From assembly GCF_035920445.1 (NCBI RefSeq), contig NZ_CP109162.1:4712001-4776000 (forward strand): a stretch of 64,000 nucleotides of DNA, in the 5' to 3' direction. The DNA comes from Nocardia sp. NBC_01730 (GTDB taxonomy: Bacteria > Actinomycetota > Actinomycetes > Mycobacteriales > Mycobacteriaceae). The stretch's first letter is position 1. Each line of letters opens with the position of its first letter. Shown one piece after another: positions 26,006 through 34,632 of this stretch. The notes under the pieces are model-generated. The model searched no databases. It was not told where the DNA came from and saw nothing but the letters and a program-made list of their open reading frames with translations. The position numbers were made by a program, and so were the translations under genes.

Positions 26006-26335
26006 GTGGAGACGCTGTTGCACTCGGATGCACTGGCCCGCTTCGGTCATGCGTTGTCAGACCAGACTCGCACCCGGATCCTGCTGAGCTTGCGCAGCGG
26101 GCCCGCCTATCCGTCGGATCTGGCCGAGCGGATCGGGGTATCGAGGCAGATCCTGTCCAACCACCTGGCCTGCCTGCGTGGTTGCGGCCTGGTCGTCGCC
26201 GTTCCCGAAGGTCGGCGCAGCCGCTACGAACTTGCCGACCCGCGCATCGGGCATGCGCTGGACGATCTGCTCGGGCTGGTCTTGGCGGTCGATCCGGCCT
26301 GCTGCCCGGCCTCGGTGAATGCGGAGTCCTGCTGA
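26006..26335 (+). CDS. ArsR/SmtB-family metal-sensing repressor
   Basis: 109 residues from GTG 26006. Winged helix: ALSDQTRTRILLSLRSGPAY, then SDLAERIGVSRQILSNHLAC (recognition helix), LRGCGLVVAVPEGRRSRYEL (wing). Cysteines in the recognition-helix end (LACLRGC) and in the tail (DPACCPASVNAESC) recall the CmtR/Cd-Pb type of sensor. It precedes a CDF-family transporter by a TGATG overlap, so it most likely represses this metal-export unit until a metal ion binds. Confidence 0.88.
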   Translation: METLLHSDALARFGHALSDQTRTRILLSLRSGPAYPSDLAERIGVSRQILSNHLACLRGCGLVVAVPEGRRSRYELADPRIGHALDDLLGLVLAVDPACCPASVNAESC

Positions 26336-27093
26336 TGCCCGATCTCGGGACGTCGCCGGCCCGGCTGGGACCCAGCCCCGCGCGGCGACGGGTGCTGTCG
26401 CGGCGGATCCGCTGGTTCGTCGCGGCCACGATCAGCTACAACGTGCTGGAGGCGAGCATTGCGCTGGTCGAGGGAACCCGGGCGTCGTCGACAGCGCTGA
26501 TCGGGTTCGGGCTGGACTCGGTGATCGAGGTGTCCTCCGCCGCGGCGGTCGCCTGGCAGTTCTCCAGCCGCGACCCCGAAGCCAGGGAGAGGACTGCGCT
26601 ACGGATCATCGCCTTCTGCTTCTTCGTACTGGCCGCCTACGTCACCGTCGACGCCATCCGCGCCCTGCTCGGCATCGGGGATGCTCGGCACTCCCCGATC
26701 GGAATCGGGTTGGCCGCAACCAGTCTGATCATCATGCCGGTGCTGTCGTGGGGGCAGCGGCACGCGGGGCGCGAACTCGGTTCGGCGTCCGCGGTCGCCG
26801 ACTCCGAACAGACCCTACTCTGCGCCTACCTGTCGGCGGTCCTGCTGACCGGGCTGCTGCTCAACGCCTTGTTCGGGTCGTCGTGGGCCGACCCGATCGC
26901 CGCCCTGGTGATCGCCGTGATCGCGGTCAAGGAAGGCATCAACGCCTGGAAAGGCGACACCTGCTGCCCCACACCCGCACCCGGCACCCGGCACCCGGCA
27001 CCCAGCAAACGAAAACCGCCGCGCACGACTGCTCTTGCTGCGACTGCGCAAGGAATCCCACCCACTTCGGGACGAAAGGCTGACCTGTCGTGA
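26335..27093 (+). CDS. CDF-type cation efflux membrane protein
   Basis: 252 residues from ATG 26335. Five to six membrane helices span about residues 25-215 (TISYNVLEASIALVEGTRAS; SALIGFGLDSVIEVSSAAAV holds the D-x3-E/D-type polar residues of helices II; SSWADPIAALVIAVIAVKEG the SxADP of helix V). The C-terminal tail has GDTCC and a Pro/Lys-rich stretch and lacks the usual cytoplasmic domain. Probably exports a divalent metal sensed by the ArsR gene before it. Confidence 0.8.
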   Translation: MPDLGTSPARLGPSPARRRVLSRRIRWFVAATISYNVLEASIALVEGTRASSTALIGFGLDSVIEVSSAAAVAWQFSSRDPEARERTALRIIAFCFFVLAAYVTVDAIRALLGIGDARHSPIGIGLAATSLIIMPVLSWGQRHAGRELGSASAVADSEQTLLCAYLSAVLLTGLLLNALFGSSWADPIAALVIAVIAVKEGINAWKGDTCCPTPAPGTRHPAPSKRKPPRTTALAATAQGIPPTSGRKADLS

Positions 27094-27440
27094 CCACCGT
27101 CAGCAGCGGCATCAAACAGCTCTACCAGCGCGAAATGACGGCAGCGAAACACGTCGCCGATCCGCAGCGGCGGTGGACGCATCTCGAACGCGCGCACATC
27201 ATTTCGCAGCCCTATCCGTGGCTGCACACCCGCAACCACGTCGCTATGCTCGCGCTCGCGATCTCTCAGCGCGACAGACGCGAAGCCGCCGGTCAGGTCG
27301 TGCGGATCATCGTCGCCGCCCCCGGATCGTTGACCGGCCGCTTCCCCGAAGGCAACACCGGCCGCACCGATGCCGGCCTACGCACGCCCATGCCCGTCCC
27401 CGCCGATCTCGCCACCGAAATCACCGAAGCCGCCGCCTGA
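27090..27440 (+). CDS. DUF3703 protein of a metal-resistance operon
   Basis: 116 residues from GTG 27090, overlapping the transporter stop. The phrases RRWTHLERAHIISQPYPWLH and TRNHVAMLALAISQRDRREA followed by GRFPEGNTGR match DUF3703, a small His-containing family regularly found beside heavy-metal resistance genes. Function unknown; the conserved His residues could bind metal. Confidence 0.8.
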   Translation: MTTVSSGIKQLYQREMTAAKHVADPQRRWTHLERAHIISQPYPWLHTRNHVAMLALAISQRDRREAAGQVVRIIVAAPGSLTGRFPEGNTGRTDAGLRTPMPVPADLATEITEAAA

Positions 27441-27442
27441 CG

Positions 27443-28297
27443 ATGCCACAGTTCGGAGCCGACATGACCTCCATCCTCGAGCGCGCGACAGCGTTCGACC
27501 GCGACCACGACACGAAGACCCTGCACGTCGGTGGGCATGAGTGGACCTACTACACCGGCGGCGCAGGCTCGACGGTCCTGCTGCTGACCGGCGGCGCCGG
27601 GATCGCCATCGGCTGGCTGGACCTGACACCGGCCCTGCGCCCCGGCTTCCGCACCCTCGCCGTCGACTATCCGCCCGGGCCAACCACGTTCGACGAACTC
27701 GCCGACGGTATCGTCGCCATCCTCGACGCCGAACACATCGACTCCGCGCACGTGGTCGGCCAGTCGGCCGGCGGCATGCTGGCCGAGGAGCTGTCGCGGA
27801 AGGCACCCGACCGGGTCGGCTCGCTGACGCTCGGCTGTACCGGCCTCTACGGCCCCGAAGACGTCGCGCGCCTGGAAGGGGTGCTCACTCGAACCCGGGA
27901 CACTCCTTGGGAGCACACCCTGACCGCCATCCGCACATCGCTGCGCAACACCTGGAGCGACGCCGCCGAGGCCGAATTCTGGCTCGACCGCGTCGATGCC
28001 GCTACCCGCACCGGCGGGCAGGACGGCGCGGTCAACTCCTACCTTCGACTGCTCGATGCGGCACAACGACTTCCACAACTGCAAAGCGAGCAGGCATGGC
28101 AGGGGCCAACCCTGATCATCAAGGCTGACGACGACCCGCTGATCACTGCCGAGCACACCCAGCGACTGCGCGATCTGCACCCCGGCGCAGAGCTCCGCAC
28201 CTTCCCCGAAGGCGGGCACTCCCTGCTGCTCAGCCGTCCCGATGACTACACCGCCACGGTCGCCGAATTCCTGAAACGGCAGGCGAGGATCGGCTGA
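27443..28297 (+). CDS. Alpha/beta hydrolase
   Basis: 284 residues from ATG 27443 (ATG 27464 possible). The fold shows TVLLLTGGAGIAIGWLDLTP (oxyanion region), VVGQSAGGMLAEELSRKAPD with the G-x-S-x-G nucleophile, the acid at LIIKADDDPLI, and the His at FPEGGHSLLL. No signal peptide, so cytoplasmic. The substrate is unknown. It is the last gene of the ArsR-transporter-DUF3703 unit. Confidence 0.85.
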   Translation: MPQFGADMTSILERATAFDRDHDTKTLHVGGHEWTYYTGGAGSTVLLLTGGAGIAIGWLDLTPALRPGFRTLAVDYPPGPTTFDELADGIVAILDAEHIDSAHVVGQSAGGMLAEELSRKAPDRVGSLTLGCTGLYGPEDVARLEGVLTRTRDTPWEHTLTAIRTSLRNTWSDAAEAEFWLDRVDAATRTGGQDGAVNSYLRLLDAAQRLPQLQSEQAWQGPTLIIKADDDPLITAEHTQRLRDLHPGAELRTFPEGGHSLLLSRPDDYTATVAEFLKRQARIG

Positions 28298-28416
28298 CCT
28301 ACCGCCAGGCCACCCGAAACGATTCAGACAGTGGCCGATGTGGCCGACGCCTGTCATCGAGCACCCTCATGCCGAATGCAGGACATTGTTCGGCGGGATC
28401 AGCGGCCACGTTTACT

Positions 28417-28438
28417 CTGTACCTATCAGTATGTACAG
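28417..28438. promoter_or_regulatory. TetR-type operator CTGTAC-N10-GTACAG
   Basis: A 6-bp inverted repeat with a 10-bp spacer ends 8 bp before the GTG start of the TetR gene, so it overlaps the promoter. It is the only clear palindrome between the hydrolase and TetR genes and is the likely autoregulatory site. Confidence 0.6.
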
Positions 28439-28446
28439 TTGCTTGC

Positions 28447-29013
28447 GTGAGTACACGAGAAGGCCTCATCGAGAGCACTCGAGCATTGCTGTGGGAACGC
28501 GGGTACGTCGGTACCAGCCCGAAGTCGATCCAGCAACGGGCCGGTGCCGGGCAGGGCAGCATGTACCACCACTTCGCAGGCAAACAGGATTTGGCTCTCG
28601 CCGCGATCTGCCGAACCGCCGAAGATTTGCGGGCCGGCGCCGATGCCCAACTGTCCGCTGCGGGAACGGCCTATACCCGCATCGCCACCTATCTGCGTCG
28701 CGAGCGTGATGTCCTGCGGGGGTGTCCCATCGGAAGGCTCACCCAGGACCCGGACGTTATGGTCACTCCCGCCCTCCGCACACCGATAGAAGAAACCTTC
28801 ACCTGGTTACGTGGACGTCTCACGCAGGTCGTTCAGGAGGGTCTGGACCGCGGAGAGTTGGACCCCACGCTCGACCCTGCCGCTACCGCCACGACGATCG
28901 TCGCTGTCCTACAGGGTGGCTACGTCCTCGCACGCGCCGACGACACCCGGGACCCGTTCGACCAAGCGGTCGCGGGCATCCTCGGCCTTCTTGCCGCGCA
29001 TACCGTCGCGTAA
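28447..29013 (+). CDS. TetR-family transcriptional regulator
   Basis: 188 residues from GTG 28447. The N-terminal HTH runs STREGLIESTRALLWERGYV, GTSPKSIQQRAGAGQGSMYH (recognition helix), HFAGKQDLALAAI. The C-terminal ligand domain contains a Cys (VLRGCPIGRLTQD) typical of the AcuR/YxaF-like branch that senses reactive carbonyl or quinone compounds. It probably controls itself and the bicupin gene 28 bp downstream. Confidence 0.88.
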   Translation: MSTREGLIESTRALLWERGYVGTSPKSIQQRAGAGQGSMYHHFAGKQDLALAAICRTAEDLRAGADAQLSAAGTAYTRIATYLRRERDVLRGCPIGRLTQDPDVMVTPALRTPIEETFTWLRGRLTQVVQEGLDRGELDPTLDPAATATTIVAVLQGGYVLARADDTRDPFDQAVAGILGLLAAHTVA

Positions 29014-29041
29014 TCCATCAACAGCGGAGTCGCACAACATC

Positions 29042-29815
29042 ATGCATATATCGCACACGACCACCACTGCGGTTGCTCCTGCCGAGTGGATCACTGGCGA
29101 CGCGTGGTTCGAGACGCTGGCCAGTCCCGACGGGTTGTCGCGAACCCAGGTTGATCGCGTCCGCTTCGCACCAGGGGCTCGCACCGTGTGGCACCGGCAC
29201 CCCCTGGGCCAAGTGCTCATCGTTACGGAGGGCACTGGCCTCGTGCAGCGTCGCGGCGGGCGCATCGAGACCATCCGGGTGGGCGACACTGTTCGCATCG
29301 CTCCCGGCGAATGGCACTGGCACGGCGCCACTTCCACAACTGCCATGACCCACCTGGCCGTCGAGGAAATTCCGGAAGACGGCGCCGGATCCGAAGCCGG
29401 AGATGCCGTCACCGACGCCGAATATCACGCTGACCATCACACCGGAACCGCCGGAACCGCTCACTCGGTCACCCGCTCGGTTCTGCTCGACCAGCCACTG
29501 CCGACACCCCAGAATCTCCACCGGGTCGAGATTCGGCGCATCGCTATCGCGCCAGGACATGCCGGCGGACTGCATGTGCACAACTGCCCGGTCTTCGGCA
29601 GTATCGAGAGCGGTTCGGTCGTCTATCAGGTCGACGGCGAGCCACCCACCGTGCTCGGCTCCGGCGATGTGTTCTACGAGCCGAAAGGTGTCCGCATAGC
29701 GCGTTTCGACGCGCAGGACGACGGCGTCACGTTCCTCGGGTACTTCCTGCTCGATGCTGGAGAGGCTCCCGAGATCGAGTTCCCCACCGCTCGCGACAGC
29801 GGCCAGACCAGCTAG
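29042..29815 (+). CDS. Two-cupin (bicupin) protein
   Basis: 257 residues from ATG 29042. First cupin at about residues 35-100: RTVWHRHPLGQVLIVTEGTG with metal-binding His-x-His and Glu, then GEWHWHGATS. Second cupin at about 160-245: GGLHVHNCPVFGSIESGSVV. The first half resembles quinone/carbonyl-responsive cupins that travel with TetR genes (YhhW/quercetinase-like); a dioxygenase or binding role is likely but unproven. Confidence 0.82.
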   Translation: MHISHTTTTAVAPAEWITGDAWFETLASPDGLSRTQVDRVRFAPGARTVWHRHPLGQVLIVTEGTGLVQRRGGRIETIRVGDTVRIAPGEWHWHGATSTTAMTHLAVEEIPEDGAGSEAGDAVTDAEYHADHHTGTAGTAHSVTRSVLLDQPLPTPQNLHRVEIRRIAIAPGHAGGLHVHNCPVFGSIESGSVVYQVDGEPPTVLGSGDVFYEPKGVRIARFDAQDDGVTFLGYFLLDAGEAPEIEFPTARDSGQTS

Positions 29816-29833
29816 ATCCCGGGTGTCGGGATC
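29815..29833. terminator. Bidirectional terminator-like hairpin
   Basis: GATCCCG-GGTGT-CGGGATC is a perfect 7-bp stem placed between the converging bicupin and reductase genes, starting at the bicupin stop and ending 2 bp before the other. Confidence 0.55.
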
Positions 29834-29835
29834 GG

Positions 29836-30720
29836 TCAGTCGTTGCGGGGTTTGCCGAACTCTTCGATCAGCACGGGATACTGCTCCCCACCGTGTCCGG
29901 CGGCGATCGAGCGGTCAGCCATCGCCTTGATCAACTTCGGCAGTTCGGCGTTGACACCCACCGCCTCGCTCTCCTCGATCAGGTGTGCCATCGCCCGCGC
30001 GTCGGTCTCCAGGGCCGACACCTCGACAGGGAAGGAGCCGCTGTCGATCTGCTCGGCATACCCAGGCAGCCATTCGGCCACACCGGCAGCGATCTGCTGC
30101 GCAAACGGCGCATACGTCGCGGCGTCTACGCCGGCCGTCCTGAGCAGGGCAGTGCCCTGGAGCCAGGCGTTCAGGACGCTCCACATCATGGCTAGGCCGG
30201 CCACGTCGTACAGGGATGCCAGCCCATGGTCCGCACCAAGGTAGGTGACGGTGCCGAGCGCGTCGAGTGTTGACTTGTGTGCCTCGAAGTCCGACTGCGA
30301 CCCGCTGTGCAGAATCACCGCCTCGGCGGTCCCGATCGCAGGCGGGATGGCCATGATGGCGCCATCCAGGTAATGGGCGCCGCGCTGCTCGGCCCATCGG
30401 GCAGCCTCCCGGGCCTGGGCCGAATCGCCCGAGGTCAAGTTGATCAACATTGTGCCGTCCAGCTCGATATCGCTCGCGCCGAGCAACTCGTGCATGGCCT
30501 TGTAGTCGGTGACGCAGATGATCGTCACCGAACCTGCCTCGAGCGCGTCGCCGACCGTTGGCGCCAGCCGTGCGCCCTCGGCCACCAACTGGTCGGCCTT
30601 GGAGGTCGTACGGTTCCACACGGTTGTGGTATGCCCGGCTTTCAGGAACGCACCGGCGAGTGCCTGGCCCATCAGTCCGAGTCCGATGACTGTCACGGAG
30701 GTATCGGTCTTTTTGTTCAT
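29836..30720 (-). CDS. NADPH-dependent oxidoreductase, imine reductase / beta-hydroxyacid dehydrogenase type
   Basis: 294 residues from ATG 30720. SVTVIGLGLMGQALAGAFLK is the dinucleotide-binding fold with WNRTTSKADQL marking an NADPH preference; later GTMLINLTSGDS and the C-terminal helical domain (DHGLASLYDVAGLAMMWSV). The Asp in place of the catalytic Lys of true hydroxyacid dehydrogenases is usual for imine reductases. It is divergent from, and probably controlled by, the MerR gene. Confidence 0.82.
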   Translation of the reverse strand: MNKKTDTSVTVIGLGLMGQALAGAFLKAGHTTTVWNRTTSKADQLVAEGARLAPTVGDALEAGSVTIICVTDYKAMHELLGASDIELDGTMLINLTSGDSAQAREAARWAEQRGAHYLDGAIMAIPPAIGTAEAVILHSGSQSDFEAHKSTLDALGTVTYLGADHGLASLYDVAGLAMMWSVLNAWLQGTALLRTAGVDAATYAPFAQQIAAGVAEWLPGYAEQIDSGSFPVEVSALETDARAMAHLIEESEAVGVNAELPKLIKAMADRSIAAGHGGEQYPVLIEEFGKPRND

Positions 30721-30736
30721 GGCAGCATCATCAACG

Positions 30737-30758
30737 TTGATACCGGTGTGAAGGTCAA
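30737..30758. promoter_or_regulatory. MerR-type operator between the reductase and merR-like gene
   Basis: On the reverse strand the site reads TTGACCTTCACACCGGTATC followed by AA, a TTGA-CC...GG-TA-TCAA palindrome with the long spacing typical of MerR-activated promoters (the TTGACC being the -35). It lies 17 bp upstream of the reductase start and 12 bp upstream of the MerR start, so one site serves both. Confidence 0.6.
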
Positions 30759-30769
30759 GTGAGGTTTCG

Positions 30770-31180
30770 ATGCGGATCGGGGAACTGAGTCGTCGGACGG
30801 GCGTCAACGCCCATCAGTTGCGCTACTACGAGGCCCAGGACCTGCTGGAGGCAGGCCGCGGCGCGAACGGTTACCGCGAGTACGACGAGAACGCCGTGCT
30901 GCGGGTGAAACAGATCCGGCACCTGCTTGGCGCCGGTCTATCCTCCGAGGACATCGCGTACCTGCTGCCCTGTGCAGTCGGAGAGGCCCCGACCCTGCCC
31001 GGGTGTCCCGAGTTGCTGGCCGCGATGCGGTCACGGCTGCAGCGACTGGACGATCAGATGGACAGGCTCGCTCAATCCCGCGACGCTCTCGCCGACTACA
31101 TTGATGCCGCCGAGCAGACGGGCAGCGAGAGCTATCCGCCCTTTGACGATGTTGACAACCTGGAGCCCGTCCCCGCCTGA
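30770..31180 (+). CDS. MerR-family transcriptional regulator
   Basis: 136 residues from ATG 30770. MRIGELSRRTGVNAHQLRYY opens the winged helix, followed by EAQDLLEAGRGANGYREYDE and a dimerising coiled coil (SRLQRLDDQMDRLAQSRDAL). Two Cys in LLPCAVGEAPTLPGCPELL may take part in sensing, but this branch usually responds to organic compounds. Likely activator of the divergent reductase. Confidence 0.88.
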   Translation: MRIGELSRRTGVNAHQLRYYEAQDLLEAGRGANGYREYDENAVLRVKQIRHLLGAGLSSEDIAYLLPCAVGEAPTLPGCPELLAAMRSRLQRLDDQMDRLAQSRDALADYIDAAEQTGSESYPPFDDVDNLEPVPA

Positions 31181-31303
31181 GCAGCCGGGGCGCCGGCTAC
31201 GGCCGTGCGCGACCTGAGCCTCCCCGCCATGATCGATCGGACCGTTGACCACTGAGGCGATCATTCCCATCGTCGTCTGAAGCGCCGTCGTCTGAAGCGC
31301 CGC

Positions 31304-31420
31304 GTGGCGTTGTGGCGACGTCCCGTCGTCCTCCCGGCTGTGCCGCTGATCGTCGCTGTGATGGCAGGCAGCCACACCGCGGCCGCCGCCGGGTCTCAGC
31401 GCGCGTCGCCGGTGAGGTAG
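31304..31420 (+). other. Mini-ORF with a signal-peptide-like sequence (doubtful)
   Basis: A 38-codon frame from GTG 31304 reads ALWRRPVVLPAVPLIVAVMA then [10 protein letters not shown] before a stop at 31418-31420, overlapping the end of dapE on the other strand. It looks like an export signal with nothing behind it, perhaps the cut-off start of a lost secreted protein. Just upstream CGTCGTCTGAAGCGC is repeated twice in tandem. Confidence 0.25.
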
Positions 31421-32499
31421 TTGCGCAGTATCGCGGTGACGTCGGTGATCTGGTCGACCGGAACGTGCTCGTCGCGCTTGTGGGCGAGGTTGGGGTCGCC
31501 GGGACCGAAGTTGACAGCGGGGATGCCGCGGGCGGCGAAACGGGAGACGTCGGTCCAGCCGTACTTGGCACGCACACCGCCGCCGCCGTGGCGGTGCACC
31601 GAGGCGATGAGGTCTTTGGCGGCCGGTGCGGACAGGCCGGGGAGCGCGCCGGGCGCGAAGTCGAATACCTCGAAGGAGATCTCGAGACCGGCGAAGACCT
31701 CGCGGACGTGATCGATGGCCTGGTCCACCGTGCGGTCAGGGGCGAAGCGGAAGTTGACGTCGATCTCCGCCAGGTCCGGCACCACATTGCCCGCCACGCC
31801 GCCGGAGACGCGGACGCCGGACAGCCCCTCTCGATAAACACAGCCGTCGATGTCGACCTCGCGCGCCCGGTAATCCGCGAGCCGCTGAAGAATCGGGGCA
31901 AGCCGATGAATAGCGTTGTCGCCGAGCCACGCTCGCGCCGAGTGCGCGCGGACGCCGGAGGTGCTCAACCGAACCCGCAGCGTTCCTTGGCAACCCGCCT
32001 CGATCCAGCCGCCGGACGGTTCGCCGAGCACCGCGAGATCGCCGGCCAGCCAGCCGGGGTGGTCGCGTTCGATGTGGCCGAGCCCGTTGAACTCCGCGGC
32101 GATCTCCTCGCAGTCGTAGAAGATCAACGTCAGATCGTGCACCGGCTCGGCGACGGTCGCGGCCAGGTGCAGGAACACCGCGTCACCGGATTTCATGTCG
32201 ACCGAGCCGCACCCGTAGAGCACCCGCTCGCCCGCCGGACCGACAGCGAAGTGGCCCGGCACATTGTCGGCGATCGGGACGGTGTCCAGGTGCCCGGCCA
32301 GGATCACCCGGGTCGGCAATCCGCGATTCGTCCGCGCCAGCACCACGTTCCCGTGCCGCAGCACCTCGAACCCGGTCGTCTGCTCCCGCAGTGCCCGCTC
32401 GATCCTGTCGGTGATCGCCGCCTCACCCTGGGAGACGCTCGGGATGTCGACGAGCGCGGCGGTCAGCGTGATCGGGTCGGCATGCAGGTCGATGGTCAC
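31396..32499 (-). CDS. dapE: Succinyl-diaminopimelate desuccinylase
   Basis: 367 residues from GTG 32499. M20 metallopeptidase: [14 protein letters not shown] (first zinc ligand and catalytic Asp), [33 protein letters not shown] (catalytic Glu and metal Glu), and the dimerisation domain with [15 protein letters not shown], as in Rv1202. It removes succinate from N-succinyl-LL-diaminopimelate, giving the cross-linking amino acid of the wall and lysine. It is divergent from dapD, with repeat copy 2 between them; dapC lies 14 kb away. Confidence 0.95.
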   Translation of the reverse strand: MTIDLHADPITLTAALVDIPSVSQGEAAITDRIERALREQTTGFEVLRHGNVVLARTNRGLPTRVILAGHLDTVPIADNVPGHFAVGPAGERVLYGCGSVDMKSGDAVFLHLAATVAEPVHDLTLIFYDCEEIAAEFNGLGHIERDHPGWLAGDLAVLGEPSGGWIEAGCQGTLRVRLSTSGVRAHSARAWLGDNAIHRLAPILQRLADYRAREVDIDGCVYREGLSGVRVSGGVAGNVVPDLAEIDVNFRFAPDRTVDQAIDHVREVFAGLEISFEVFDFAPGALPGLSAPAAKDLIASVHRHGGGGVRAKYGWTDVSRFAARGIPAVNFGPGDPNLAHKRDEHVPVDQITDVTAILRNYLTGDAR

Positions 32500-32699
32500 G
32501 CCCTTCACCCTACGACCGCCCCCACCCGCACCCGCGCACCCCACCGCGACGAACCAACTTCAAGTCGACGGCGTCCAGAAAACTCCGCTCCGCGCACGGT
32601 CCGCCGACCGCACTGTGCCCCGCCACCGGATCGGGACTGCCCGACCGGCACAACCGCCTACCTGGCTCAATGATGTGCGGCCGAACAACCGCAGATGCG

Positions 32700-32943
32700 A
32701 GCCGAACAACCGCGCTCGCCTCCCAACGCAACCACATCGCCCCCACCCCACTTCCGAGCGAAGCGAGACCGAGCACTACCCGTTCGCGGCCCGGCTCGCG
32801 TCCGAGCGGCCGACGCGTCCGCGACGAAGTCGCCAGCGTCGGCCGCTCGGACGCGAGCCACCAGGGGGCCGCGAACCCGCCGCGCCCGCGCGGCCGAAAA
32901 CAGAGCCCGCGAACCCGCAGCGCCGCAGGCGCTGCAAAACCAA
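32700..32943. repeat. Palindromic dispersed element, copy 2
   Basis: Lies in the dapE-dapD gap (32,500-32,962), same orientation as copy 1. The stem is perfect over 24 bp: 32793-32816 (GGCTCGCGTCCGAGCGGCCG then ACGC) with 32836-32859, enclosing the conserved 19-nt loop with GCGAC-GAA-GTCGC. Flanks share CCGAGCG-AGCGAGACCGAGCA on the left and GGGGGCCGCGAACCCGC and CAGCGCCGCAGGCGCTGCAA on the right. The remainder of the gap (32,500-32,700) shows no gene. Confidence 0.88.
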
Positions 32944-32962
32944 CACAGTAACCTCTTGTGAC

Positions 32963-33910
32963 GTGAGCATCGAGGGAGCAGCAGCAGTCGGTATCGCCAA
33001 CGTGACCGCGGACGGGACCGTACTGGACACGTGGTACCCGAACCCGCGGCTGGGTGAGTTCGCCGAGACCGGCAGCAAGCGGCTGGACGAGGCGCCCGCC
33101 GAGTACGCGGCGCTGCTCGGGTTCGACGAGGCGCGCGGGGTCGACGTGGTCGCTGTGCGAACGACGATCGCCGACCTGTCCGCCGCCCCGGTCGACGCGC
33201 ACGACGTCTACCTGCGCCTGCACCTGCTGTCCCACCGCCTGGTCAAGCCGCACGAAGTGAACCTGGATGGCCAGTTCGGGTTGCTGAGCAATGTCGTGTG
33301 GACCAACCACGGCCCCGCTGCGGTGGAGGGCTTCGAGATCACCCGAGCCAAGCTGCGCGCCCGCGGCCCCGTCACGGTGTACAGCATCGACAAGTTCCCG
33401 CGCATGGTCGACTACGTGATTCCCTCAGGCGTGCGGATCGGCGACGCCGACCGGGTTCGCCTCGGCGCGCACCTGGCCTCAGGCACCACGGTCATGCACG
33501 AGGGCTTCGTGAACTTCAACGCGGGTACCCTCGGCTCGTCCATGGTCGAGGGCCGCATCTCCGCGGGTGTCGTGGTCGGCGACGGCTCCGACATCGGCGG
33601 CGGCGCGTCCATCATGGGCACGCTGTCCGGCGGTGGCACACAGGTGGTCTCCATCGGCGAGCGCTCGCTGCTCGGCGCCAACTCCGGCCTCGGCATCCCC
33701 CTCGGCGATGACTGCGTCCTGGAGGCAGGCCTCTACCTGACCGCGGGCACCAAGGTCACCACCCCAGACGGCACCGTGGTCAAGGCCGCCGAACTCAGCA
33801 GCCGCGACAATCTGCTGTTCCGCCGCAACTCCACGACCGGCGCGGTCGAGGTCGTCCTCCGCAAGGGCACCGGCATCGAACTCAACGCCGCCCTGCACGC
33901 CAACGACTGA
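32963..33910 (+). CDS. dapD: Tetrahydrodipicolinate N-succinyltransferase
   Basis: 315 residues from GTG 32963. The centre and C-terminus form a left-handed beta-helix ([60 protein letters not shown]) with the conserved catalytic glutamate region EGRISAG, as in mycobacterial DapD (Rv1201c). It transfers succinyl from succinyl-CoA to tetrahydrodipicolinate in lysine/diaminopimelate synthesis. Repeat copy 2 ends 20 bp upstream and repeat copy C begins 20 bp downstream. Confidence 0.95.
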   Translation: MSIEGAAAVGIANVTADGTVLDTWYPNPRLGEFAETGSKRLDEAPAEYAALLGFDEARGVDVVAVRTTIADLSAAPVDAHDVYLRLHLLSHRLVKPHEVNLDGQFGLLSNVVWTNHGPAAVEGFEITRAKLRARGPVTVYSIDKFPRMVDYVIPSGVRIGDADRVRLGAHLASGTTVMHEGFVNFNAGTLGSSMVEGRISAGVVVGDGSDIGGGASIMGTLSGGGTQVVSIGERSLLGANSGLGIPLGDDCVLEAGLYLTAGTKVTTPDGTVVKAAELSSRDNLLFRRNSTTGAVEVVLRKGTGIELNAALHAND

Positions 33911-33929
33911 GCTCTTCCGCCTCGCTGTT

Positions 33930-34057
33930 CCGCCTCTCCGGGTCTTCAGGCCGTACTAGTTGGGTGGCGCGGGATTTCCGTTCAGGTCCTGCGTTGGGTG
34001 CCAGTCGTGTTCTGGGCGTTCCCGGTGAGTTACCCATGTGCTTACGAAATCAGTTGG
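33930..34057 (+). repeat. ~130-bp dispersed repeat, copy C
   Basis: CCGCCTCTCCGGGTCTTCAG to GAGTTACCCATGTGCTTACG and AAATCAG. The stem here is CGCGGGATTTC-CGTT-CAGGTCCTGCG with one mismatch next to the loop and U-G pairs elsewhere. It follows dapD. After it, 34,058-34,196 has no gene but holds a degenerate copy of the 68-bp tandem unit (about 34,144-34,205). Confidence 0.85.
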
Positions 34058-34196
34058 TGCGTTGGGATAATCAATCGGTCCGCGCCGGGCGGTTCTCGAG
34101 CACGGATCCGTGCCAACCGCTCGCCGGTGCTGGGTGAATCAGGGCGGCTGCCTCGCCTTCACCTGGCCCAGCGCGGGGCTGGAGACGGGCTTCCCA

Positions 34197-34580
34197 CTAT
34201 GCGGCGTCGGGGACGAGGCCGAAGGCGACGATTCGGTGGGGATGGATTCGGATCATTTCGCGGGAGACGCCGGTGATGTAGGGGTCTACGTCGGTCAGTG
34301 CTTCGGCGGTGCCGCGGATTTCGAGACAGCGGACGCGCCAGGGTTGGGTCGCGGCGATGTCGTCGACGACGAAAGCGACGTGGTTGTTGGTGGCGAGGTT
34401 GCGGAACTTCCAGGAAGCGCCCATGTTCCAGCCCGCGATGTCTATGGTGCCGAGCTCGGCGTTGTAGCGGAAGCCGACCGGGCTGTTCTGGGGTGTGCCG
34501 TCGGGCCGGACGGTGGCCAGGCGTCCGAGGCGCTGGCTGTGCAGGTAGTCGATCTGTTCGGGCGTCAAGGTCGAGGTCAT
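34197..34580 (-). CDS. PPOX-class (F420-dependent type) flavin/deazaflavin reductase
   Basis: 127 residues from ATG 34580. The split-barrel start SQRLGRLATVRPDGTPQNSP, then NMGASWKFRNLATNNHVAFV and WRVRCLEIRGTAEAL, match the Rv1155-like pyridoxamine-oxidase-fold family, many members of which use F420. The window also encodes FbiC for F420 synthesis. A MerR-type palindrome lies directly upstream. Confidence 0.85.
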   Translation of the reverse strand: MTSTLTPEQIDYLHSQRLGRLATVRPDGTPQNSPVGFRYNAELGTIDIAGWNMGASWKFRNLATNNHVAFVVDDIAATQPWRVRCLEIRGTAEALTDVDPYITGVSREMIRIHPHRIVAFGLVPDAA

Positions 34581-34596
34581 ACCACGAAGGTAGAAC

Positions 34597-34616
34597 CTCG
34601 ACCTAACTTGAGGTCA
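34597..34616. promoter_or_regulatory. MerR-type operator upstream of the PPOX gene
   Basis: On the reverse strand it reads TTGACCTCAAGTTAGGTCGA, an inverted repeat TTGACCT/AGGTCgA with one mismatch, 16 bp before the ATG. CCTCAAGTT-type half-sites are classic for the SoxR/MerR family. No merR gene is adjacent; the nearest is at 30,770. Confidence 0.5.
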
Positions 34617-34632
34617 ACGCCATGGTGAACTC

